Program-made: the position numbers and the translations under genes | Shown: positions 1 through 5,681 of the stretch, piece after piece | How the letters are laid out: each line of letters begins with the position of its first letter | Position numbering within the stretch: position 1 is the first letter of the stretch | The notes under the pieces: model-generated | What the model saw: the letters and a program-made list of their open reading frames with translations, nothing else | Database searches by the model: none | Told to the model about the DNA's origin: nothing | Assembly: GCA_030038645.1 (NCBI GenBank) | Contig: JASHSR010000115.1 | Span: 1-6,313, forward strand | DNA: 6,313 nt | From: Gammaproteobacteria bacterium | Lineage (GTDB): Bacteria; Pseudomonadota; Gammaproteobacteria; Steroidobacterales; Steroidobacteraceae | Direction of reading: 5' to 3'

Positions 1-11
1 AACTCGCCCTC

Positions 12-452
12 ATGCCTGGCCTCGGCGCTCCGGCCGCGCAGCGTCGAGCGCTCTGCCGCGCTGTCCTTACGCCACCTCTACTGTGGCTTGGCGTCGTGCT
101 GCTGTTCTGTCTCGCAGATCTTCTGCTGAAAGGAGAGCCGCTCTCGAGCGTCGGCATGCTCGCCGTGTGCCTCTTCATCCTGTGGCTGACCTACACCGTC
201 TTCGCTCTGCAGAAGCTGGCGACTCTCCCTCCGAAACGTCAACCTTTCGTCTCCCAGCTCGTGCTGCTCTACGTCGTGGTCTACGCCTCCGGGAGCTACT
301 ACTGGGCCTTCGGGGTCTTCGCTGCGCATCCGCAATTCCGCTTTTGGTTCTGGTTCTGGATCACTCCGGTCCTGTTGAGCATCGGGATCGCGAGCGCGAT
401 CGGCTTCTCCGTACGCCGACTCGCGACGGCGCCCCATCCGTTTCTCTCTTGA
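12..452 (+). CDS. Small polytopic membrane protein of unknown function, start uncertain
   Basis: I do not recognise the family. The 146-residue product is strongly hydrophobic, with about four predicted membrane segments near residues 21-38, 47-68, 80-104 and 110-134. The last begins with an alternating FWFWFW run (codons at 342-359). Short basic loops (around KRQ, residues 75-77, and VRR, 134-136) suit a cytoplasmic-membrane protein. No enzymatic motif or potassium-channel selectivity filter is visible. Codons end overwhelmingly in G or C along the whole frame, which supports a real gene over the antisense ORF covering it. The ATG at 12 has no Shine-Dalgarno sequence in the 11 bases before it, and the frame is open to the window edge, so the true start may lie upstream. 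The stop is TGA at 450-452. It is co-directional with the SIR2-TIR operon but separated by 294 bp with hairpins, so membership of that operon is unlikely. Confidence 0.6.
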   Translation: MPGLGAPAAQRRALCRAVLTPPLLWLGVVLLFCLADLLLKGEPLSSVGMLAVCLFILWLTYTVFALQKLATLPPKRQPFVSQLVLLYVVVYASGSYYWAFGVFAAHPQFRFWFWFWITPVLLSIGIASAIGFSVRRLATAPHPFLS

Positions 453-456
453 CCCA

Positions 457-472
457 GTGCCCTTTCGGGCAC
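457..472 (+). terminator. Hairpin just after the membrane-protein gene, possible terminator
   Basis: GTGCCC (457-462) and GGGCAC (467-472) form a perfect 6-bp, GC-rich stem around a TTTC tetraloop, four bases after the TGA stop of the upstream gene. Position and compact stem suit an intrinsic terminator or a 3'-end stabilising hairpin. The following bases (ATTGCC) carry no T-tract, so efficient factor-independent termination is doubtful. Confidence 0.4.
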
Positions 473-473
473 A

Positions 474-515
474 TTGCCACCGGGGCAACGGGAGGTACTG
501 CCGCCCTGCCGGCGG
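474..515 (+). other. Two further short stem-loops in the intergenic region
   Basis: TTGCC (474-478) pairs with GGCAA (484-488) around a 5-base loop. CCGCC (501-505) pairs with GGCGG (511-515) around CTGCC. With the hairpin at 457-472 this makes three stem-loops within about 60 bases after a stop codon. Each stem is only 5 bp and such pairings are common in GC-rich DNA, so functional significance is uncertain. Confidence 0.25.
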
Positions 516-746
516 AGCCGACGCGCTTTAGTCGATCCCGTTCCGTCGCGCTCTACCGTTTGTCTCAAATCCGGTGGGGACGTGATGCTCGAACCGCACT
601 TCGGACGGTGAATCCCCCGCGCTGCTCTCCTTGAGACCCCCGGAATCGCACCCCATCCCCTTGCCCAGGCGTAAGATTCCCGTTTCGCTTCCAGGGGGAA
701 TCGGACCTGGCGGCGGGCACGGGGAAGGCCGGGCCGAAATCCGGGG
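516..746 (+). promoter_or_regulatory. Presumed promoter and leader region of the SIR2-TIR / nSTAND operon
   Basis: No convincing coding frame is seen here. As the only sizeable non-coding stretch before the two-gene operon it presumably holds its promoter. A TAAGAT at 672-677 resembles a -10 element but has no good -35 at the usual distance, while TTGAGA at 631-636 resembles a -35 but lacks a matching -10, so I name no promoter. The pentamer GAATC occurs at 610-614, 643-647 and 698-702, and inverted at 675-679. AAATCCGG recurs at 567-574 and 737-744, and GTCTCAA (562-568) is the inverse of TTGAGAC (631-637). In the frame of the SIR2-TIR gene, TAA at 672-674 bounds how far upstream that gene could start. 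Confidence 0.35.
675..702. repeat. 7-bp inverted repeat upstream of the SIR2-TIR gene
   Basis: GATTCCC (675-681) and GGGAATC (696-702) are perfect inverse copies separated by 14 bases. The right arm ends 44 bases before the ATG at 747. The 21-bp centre-to-centre spacing is about two helical turns, which would suit a dimeric repressor; in RNA it could be a leader hairpin with a large loop. A role is inferred from position and symmetry only. Confidence 0.3.
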
Positions 747-2180
747 ATGTACCGAGAACCGAAAACGATGAGCACCGGCTCCACAGCGATCCAGCTTATC
801 GCAAGCCTCGACGAGGATGCGTGGGAGGATCTGCTGTCCTTCATCGAGGAGCACCGGGTCATCCCGATCGTGGGCCCGGAGCTGCTGCGGGTGGCGACGG
901 ACCTCGGGCCGAAGCTCCTTCACGAGTGGGCCGCCGAGAAGCTCGCGGCACGCCTGAATGTCTCCCGCTCCGATCTGCCCGAGCACTACACCCTTAACGA
1001 CGTAGTGTGTCTGTTTCTCGCCGGCCGAGGCCGGAGGGAAGAGGCTTACGTGCGATTGCGCTCGGTGCTCAAGGACGCTCCCTTCGAGCCTCCCGCTGCG
1101 CTGCGACAGCTCGCCGCCATCACGGACTTCGATCTGTTCGTCACCACGACCTTCGACTCCCTCCTCGAGAGTGCCATCAACCTCGAGCGCTTCGGGGGAT
1201 CGCCCTCCACCGAGGTGCTCTCGTATGCGCCGAACCGGGTCGTGGATTTGCCCACCGAGCGGGATCGGATCACCCGCCCCGTCGTGTATCACCTATTCGG
1301 GAAGCTCTCCGCCTCCCCAACCTATGTGATCTCGGATGAGGACTTACTCGAGTACCTCTGCGCCTTACAGAACGAGAGTCTGGTGCCGGAGCGGCTCTTT
1401 CACGAGCTGGAGCACAATCACCTGCTCGTGATCGGGAGCAGCTTCTCGAACTGGCTCGCGCGGCTGTTCTTGAGGATGGCGAAGCGGCACCGGTTGTCCG
1501 ACCCCCGCGACGTGGGGGAAATCCTCGCCGACGATGAGGTGAGCGGGGATGAGCGGCTGATCGCCTTCCTGCAGCAGGTGAGTGTGCGGACGAGGATCTA
1601 CACCGGCGCGGAGCGGTTCGTCGAGGAGCTCCACGAGCGCTGGCAGAAACGGCATCCGTCCAGCGCTGGCGCGCTGGGCAAGCCACCCGACTCCGGTCCC
1701 TCCGGCTTCTCCCCCGTACGCTTCGTGCCGCCGGCACGGGAGATGCCGGACAACGCGGTGTTCGTGAGCTACGCGCGGGAGGATCTGGCTGCGGTGCAGA
1801 GGATCAAGGCGGGCCTCGAAGCCGCAGGCATCACCACCTGGTTCGACATCGATCGCCTGGAGGCCGGCGACGACTACGACCGCAAGATCAAGCAGAACAT
1901 TGCCCGCTGCTCGTACTTCATTCCGGTGATCTCGCAAAACACCCAGAGCCGGCTCGAGGGGTACTTCAGGCGCGAGTGGAGCTATGCGCTCGATCGGGCG
2001 CGCAACATGGCAGACGGAGCGCTCTTCATCCTGCCGGTGAGTCTCGATGGGACCAGTCCCCTCGAGGCGCATGTGCCGGAGCGGTTCAAGGCGCTGCACT
2101 TCACGCCGCTGCCGGGCGGGCAGGTGACGGCGGAGTTCGCGGCGCGCCTGGCGGAGTTCCTGCGCGGAAGAGGCCGATGA
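747..2180 (+). CDS. SIR2-like / TIR domain fusion protein, predicted NAD-targeting immune effector
   Basis: The product has 477 residues in two modules. Residues about 20-300 are a divergent SIR2-like Rossmann domain: VIPIVGPELL (38-47) sits where SIR2 has its glycine-rich nucleotide loop, FVTTTFDSLLE (131-141) matches the TTNYD-type strand, YHLFGKL (181-187) supplies the conserved His (H182), and LLVIGSSFSNWLARLFLR (226-243) matches the late SIR2 strand and helix. A Pro/Ser/Gly-rich linker (about 303-335) leads to a TIR domain (335-475) with FVSYARED (339-346), a BB-loop-like FDIDRLEAGDDYD (366-378) and FRREWSYAL (407-415), whose E410 fits the catalytic glutamate. TIR and SIR2 domains in bacterial immunity cleave NAD+ or make signal nucleotides; that role is inferred here. 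One oddity is Thr135 where the SIR2 catalytic Asn is expected. The start is ambiguous: the ATG at 747 has only GGGG directly before it, while ATG 768 (codon 8) has GAG 11 bases upstream. It overlaps the nSTAND gene by four bases. Confidence 0.9.
   Translation: MYREPKTMSTGSTAIQLIASLDEDAWEDLLSFIEEHRVIPIVGPELLRVATDLGPKLLHEWAAEKLAARLNVSRSDLPEHYTLNDVVCLFLAGRGRREEAYVRLRSVLKDAPFEPPAALRQLAAITDFDLFVTTTFDSLLESAINLERFGGSPSTEVLSYAPNRVVDLPTERDRITRPVVYHLFGKLSASPTYVISDEDLLEYLCALQNESLVPERLFHELEHNHLLVIGSSFSNWLARLFLRMAKRHRLSDPRDVGEILADDEVSGDERLIAFLQQVSVRTRIYTGAERFVEELHERWQKRHPSSAGALGKPPDSGPSGFSPVRFVPPAREMPDNAVFVSYAREDLAAVQRIKAGLEAAGITTWFDIDRLEAGDDYDRKIKQNIARCSYFIPVISQNTQSRLEGYFRREWSYALDRARNMADGALFILPVSLDGTSPLEAHVPERFKALHFTPLPGGQVTAEFAARLAEFLRGRGR
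2166..2173 (+). promoter_or_regulatory. Shine-Dalgarno sequence for the nSTAND gene, inside the end of the SIR2-TIR gene
   Basis: GGAAGAGG at 2166-2173 lies 3-6 bases before ATG 2177 and is the best ribosome-binding site in the window. It supports ATG 2177 over the in-frame ATG at 1976, which would bury 201 extra bases inside the TIR-coding region and give an Arg/Gly/Ala-rich leader with no family resemblance. With the ATGA stop/start overlap (2177-2180), it indicates translational coupling. Confidence 0.75.
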
Positions 2181-5100
2181 GCGTCACGGACTCAACGGAC
2201 TCCACGGCTCGCGACGGCATGCACGACGTCGCGCACGATGCCGCGCAAGACGCCGCACGTGAGATCGGCGCGAGCGTCGATGCCGACAATCCGTGGCTGG
2301 GGCTCGCTTCCTTCACCGAGGAGAGCCGGGAGTACTTCTTCGGACGCGAGGGTGAAGTTGCCGAGCTCACCCGGCGCGTGCAGAGAAAACTCCTCACCGT
2401 CCTGTTCGGCAAATCCGGGCTCGGAAAGACTTCTATCCTGCGGGCTGGCCTCGTCCCGCGCCTTCGCGCCCAAGGATACTTCCCCGTATACCTGCGGATC
2501 GACTACGGGCACGACTCCCCTGAGCCGGCTGAGCAGATCAAGCAGGCAATCGGCAAGGCGGCGGCCTCAGCGGAATGGACTCAGACGGGGGTCGCTTCCC
2601 CCGGGGAGTCGATCTGGGAGTTCCTGCACCACCGGGACGGTGTGCTGAAGGACTCCTCCGGCGCAACGCTCATCCCGCTCCTGATCTTCGACCAGTTCGA
2701 GGAGCTGTTCACCCTTGCTCAGAGCGACGAGTTCGGAAGGACCCGAGCCGCGAAATTCATCGACGAGCTGTCCGATCTCGTCGAGAACCGTCCTCCGAAG
2801 GCGCTGGAGGCGAAGCTCGACACCGACGAGAGCATCGCCGAGCGCTTCGACTTCTCGCGCAGCGACTACCGGGTGGTGATCGCGCTGCGGGAGGACTACC
2901 TCGCCCCGCTCGAAGGCCTGAAAAAAGTTATGCCGAGTCTCTCGCAGAACCGGCTGCGGCTCGCTCCGATGACGGGCAGTCAGGCGCTGGACGCTGTCTT
3001 GCAGCCCGGCAACCGGCTACGCTCCGGCAAACCCCTGGTCTCCGAGGAGGTCGCCGAGGCGATCGTGCGGTTCGTCGCCGGGGGCTCGGAGCTCGCCAAC
3101 GCGGAGGTCGAGCCCTCGCTCCTGAGCCTCATCTGCCGGGAGCTGAATGAGCAGCGCATTGCTCAAGGTCGCAGTGAGATTTCCCAGGATCTCCTCGCCG
3201 GCTCACATGACACCATCCTCAGCAACTTCTACGAGCGCTCCCTCGTCGACCAGCCGGCGTCGGTGCGACGGATCATCGAGGATGACCTGCTCACCGAGTC
3301 CGGTTATCGGGAGAACCTGGCGGAGGAGAGTCTGCTCAGACGCTTCGAGGCCGCAGGAGCGGCTGCCGATGCGCTCGCCAAGCTCGTCAACCGTAGACTG
3401 CTCCGCATCGAGGAGCGCCTGGACGTCCGTCGTGTCGAGCTCACTCACGACGTGCTCACCGGCGTCGTCAAGGCGAGCCGCGACCAGCGTCACGAGCGGG
3501 AGGCGAAAGAAGCCACCGAGCGGGCGCTCGCCGAGCAGCGGGAGCGGGAGCAGACCGCACACCGCGCGTTGCGGCGCGCACGGGCAGTCGCTGCCGGCTG
3601 CACGTTGCTTGCCGCAGTCGCCATTGCCGCGGCAATCTTCGCGCTTTTGAGCTTCCAGCGTGCTCGCCATGCGGAGCTGATGGTGCGCCAGGCCCGGGGG
3701 GTGTCCGAGCAAGCGCGCCGGGAAGCCGAGGGACTGCTCGGCTTCCTCACCGACGATTTCGTGCGGGAGCTCGAGACCTTCGGGCGATATCAGACGATCG
3801 CCGAGCTTTCGCAGCGCGAGATCGACTATTTCCAGCACCTGCCTTCCGAGCTGAAGGATCCCGAGACCGTTCGCAGCGGCGCACTCGCGCTCATCAATCA
3901 TGCGAACGCACTCGTCTACCTCGGGGATCTCGGCACGGCCAGTCGGGACGCGAATGAGGCGATCGCGACCCTCGAGCCGCTCGCGCGCATGGACAAGTCG
4001 GTTGCCACCACCGTGGCTCTCGCAAACGCCTATGTCGCACGAATCTCGATCCTCACCGTGGCGGGGAACCTGTCTGAGGCCAATGCCGCCGGCATTCGGG
4101 CGCTGGACCTGCTGCGTCCGATCGCCGAGCAGCCCCACGCGCCGGCCGAAGCGCGCCGCGTCTATCTCCAGGCTCTGGATGGGAGCGCGTTCACCCAGGG
4201 GTACTTCACCGGCCCGTACGAGAGCGCAGTGCGGAACGCCCACGAGGCGATGCGCATCGCGATGCAGCTTGGATCTCACCGCCGCGGTGACGTCACACTG
4301 GACGCTGACTACGCATACGCGGGCATCGGACTCGTCGAGGCACTGGTCAATCTCGGCCGTGACGGGGAAGCGCTTCGGGAAGGCAACGAAGCCCTAGCCG
4401 TGGCCAACCGGGTGCTCGCACACTACCCAGCGTACGGCCAGGTGCTGATCGCCAAGCAATTCATCGAGCTGGGCCTTGCAGGGACCGCCGCCGAGGAACT
4501 CGATCCGAAGGAAGCCGTGCGCTCTGCTCTCGATGGCGTGCAGACCTCGCTCGCACTGGTGCAGGTCGAGCCGCAGAACGGGGACTACGTCAACAACCTC
4601 GGCGAGCTGGAGCGTAACGTCAGTCAGCTCATGTGGCATGCGGGCCGTCTGCGGGACTCGATCGCATACGGTCGAAAGGCAGTGGATGCATTCGGCAGAG
4701 CCAGCGAAGGAGGAGCGCGGCCTCTCGCTCTCGTGTACGTGCCCGTAGCGATGGGCCAGACGGTGTTGAAGCAGGTGCAGCTCGGTGATTTCTCCGGCGC
4801 CGCCGCGACCGTTGCGGCGGCCAACACCTTCCTGAGCGCAAGCACGCTACGTAAGCTCGGGCCGCAAGGCCATCGACTCGAGACGTTCATGGAGGCCCTA
4901 CGAGCCATTGCGGCAGCGAGCGTCGCCAATGAGCGCGGGGACTTCGTCTCGGCTCGGCGCATCGCGCACGCCACCCTCGCTGCATTCCCGGCTTTCATGC
5001 CCTTCCAGCGGGACTACGTCTCCCGGCTTGCCGATATCGAGGGGAGCGCCGACTCCGCTCTCGGCGACTTCGCGGCGGCCGAACAGGCGGAGCGCGAGAT

Positions 5101-5476
5101 GCAGAAGTTGCTCAAGTCCGACTCTATTGAGGTCGTCGATGAGCAGCGCGAGCTGGCGCAGCCCGGCATCTGGCTGGCGATCGCGCTCGCGCGCGGGGGC
5201 AAGCGCGCGGAAGCGGCCCGGACGATCGCTCCCATCCTCACGATGTATCGGGGGCTCGAGAAGAGGAACCACGGCGACCAATGGCTGCCGCTCGAATTCG
5301 CCGAAGCACTCTACGCGCAGTCGCTCACCGACACGCAGCATCGTGCGGCGCTGCTGCGCGAGGCGAGCGGGCTCGTCGATCATCTGATCCCCGCGATCGA
5401 GAGGTTGCACGACACGCGGGAGTGGCGCGCGCGTATCGAGGCGGCGGAGCACTCGGGTAGCCGGGCGGCCCCATGA
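2177..5476 (+). CDS. nSTAND-type NTPase with a transmembrane segment and TPR-like repeat tail, predicted sensor
   Basis: The product has 1,099 residues from ATG 2177. After a Ser/Asp/Ala-rich leader, NPWLGLASFTEESREYFFGRE (38-58) is the typical nSTAND entry motif. Walker A is GKSGLGKTS (78-86) and Walker B LLIFDQFEELF (168-178, D172, E175/E176). YRVVIALREDYLAPL (231-245) matches the sensor strand, and ELTHDVLTGVVKASR (421-435) the end of the winged-helix region. A charged helix (about 436-468) precedes a single hydrophobic membrane segment (471-493). The rest is alpha-helical with about eight TPR-like units: roughly 566-602, 611-650, 710-745, 805-840, 850-885, 905-938, 944-980 and 990-1022. 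STAND proteins are ATP-dependent switches whose repeats bind a ligand and trigger oligomerisation; here the likely output is the overlapping SIR2-TIR protein, though a different signalling role is possible. No effector domain is visible in this chain, which agrees with an effector in trans. Family call is confident; the ligand is unknown. Confidence 0.92.
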   Translation: MSVTDSTDSTARDGMHDVAHDAAQDAAREIGASVDADNPWLGLASFTEESREYFFGREGEVAELTRRVQRKLLTVLFGKSGLGKTSILRAGLVPRLRAQGYFPVYLRIDYGHDSPEPAEQIKQAIGKAAASAEWTQTGVASPGESIWEFLHHRDGVLKDSSGATLIPLLIFDQFEELFTLAQSDEFGRTRAAKFIDELSDLVENRPPKALEAKLDTDESIAERFDFSRSDYRVVIALREDYLAPLEGLKKVMPSLSQNRLRLAPMTGSQALDAVLQPGNRLRSGKPLVSEEVAEAIVRFVAGGSELANAEVEPSLLSLICRELNEQRIAQGRSEISQDLLAGSHDTILSNFYERSLVDQPASVRRIIEDDLLTESGYRENLAEESLLRRFEAAGAAADALAKLVNRRLLRIEERLDVRRVELTHDVLTGVVKASRDQRHEREAKEATERALAEQREREQTAHRALRRARAVAAGCTLLAAVAIAAAIFALLSFQRARHAELMVRQARGVSEQARREAEGLLGFLTDDFVRELETFGRYQTIAELSQREIDYFQHLPSELKDPETVRSGALALINHANALVYLGDLGTASRDANEAIATLEPLARMDKSVATTVALANAYVARISILTVAGNLSEANAAGIRALDLLRPIAEQPHAPAEARRVYLQALDGSAFTQGYFTGPYESAVRNAHEAMRIAMQLGSHRRGDVTLDADYAYAGIGLVEALVNLGRDGEALREGNEALAVANRVLAHYPAYGQVLIAKQFIELGLAGTAAEELDPKEAVRSALDGVQTSLALVQVEPQNGDYVNNLGELERNVSQLMWHAGRLRDSIAYGRKAVDAFGRASEGGARPLALVYVPVAMGQTVLKQVQLGDFSGAAATVAAANTFLSASTLRKLGPQGHRLETFMEALRAIAAASVANERGDFVSARRIAHATLAAFPAFMPFQRDYVSRLADIEGSADSALGDFAAAEQAEREMQKLLKSDSIEVVDEQRELAQPGIWLAIALARGGKRAEAARTIAPILTMYRGLEKRNHGDQWLPLEFAEALYAQSLTDTQHRAALLREASGLVDHLIPAIERLHDTREWRARIEAAEHSGSRAAP

Positions 5477-5681
5477 GCTGGTTCGGCAACGCGCAGCGTC
5501 GTGAGCGCGGCGCGCACGTCGCATGATCAATGGAACGTATCAAACTCTTACTGCGCGAAGTGCGAAAGGCCGCTTTGGGGTCGTAAGGGTCAGTAGCCGG
5601 CGAGCTAGGCCACGAAAGCTTCGACGCAACCCGCGGCCATTCCCCGCCCTGACCTTGTAGTCAGGGAAGTGACGAATCTCA
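5477..5681. other. Intergenic region between convergent nSTAND and Fic genes
   Basis: No gene is supported. On the plus strand there are only an ATG at 5473 overlapping the nSTAND stop (17 codons, ends 5526) and an 18-codon frame at 5530-5586, both without a ribosome-binding site. A GC-rich imperfect hairpin can form at 5500-5518 (CGTG/CACG arms with inner GCG/CGC pairs), 24 bases after the nSTAND stop, but no T-tract follows. The remaining structure is the hairpin at 5647-5666, listed separately. Confidence 0.5.
5647..5666 (-). terminator. Hairpin downstream of the Fic gene, possible terminator
   Basis: CCCTGAC (5647-5653) and GTCAGGG (5660-5666) form a perfect 7-bp stem around a 6-base loop, 15 bases past the Fic stop on the minus strand and between two convergent genes. 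Being symmetrical, it would form in transcripts from either side. No T-tract follows on either strand, so it may be a weak or factor-assisted terminator or a 3'-end stabiliser. Confidence 0.4.

Noticed and set aside
339..362. Alternating FWFWFW run as a possible tandem DNA repeat
   Set aside because: Only two exact TTCTGG units follow a TTTTGG. It lies within a membrane segment of the first gene and is better explained as protein composition.
528..2099. Long minus-strand frames (528-1292 and 1365-2099) opposite the SIR2-TIR gene
   Set aside because: High-GC DNA with G/C third positions leaves antisense frames open. Their products are Arg/Gly/Pro/Glu-rich with no domain motif, and the plus strand carries clear SIR2 and TIR motifs.
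1976..2176. Upstream extension of the nSTAND gene to ATG 1976
   Set aside because: The 67 added residues are Arg/Gly/Ala-rich shadow sequence inside the TIR-coding region, and ATG 2177 has a strong Shine-Dalgarno sequence and the usual ATGA coupling.
3203..4279. 358-codon minus-strand frame opposite the nSTAND gene
   Set aside because: It lies wholly within the nSTAND coding region, has no recognisable motif and mirrors the codon bias of the sense gene.
5473..5526. 17-codon ORF starting at an ATGA overlap with the nSTAND stop
   Set aside because: There is no ribosome-binding site before it and it is very short. The ATGA is probably coincidental, although a tiny coupled peptide cannot be excluded.
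4898..5530. 210-codon minus-strand frame over the 3' end of the nSTAND gene
   Set aside because: Composition is Arg-rich and shadow-like, there are no motifs, and it overlaps helical-repeat coding sequence.
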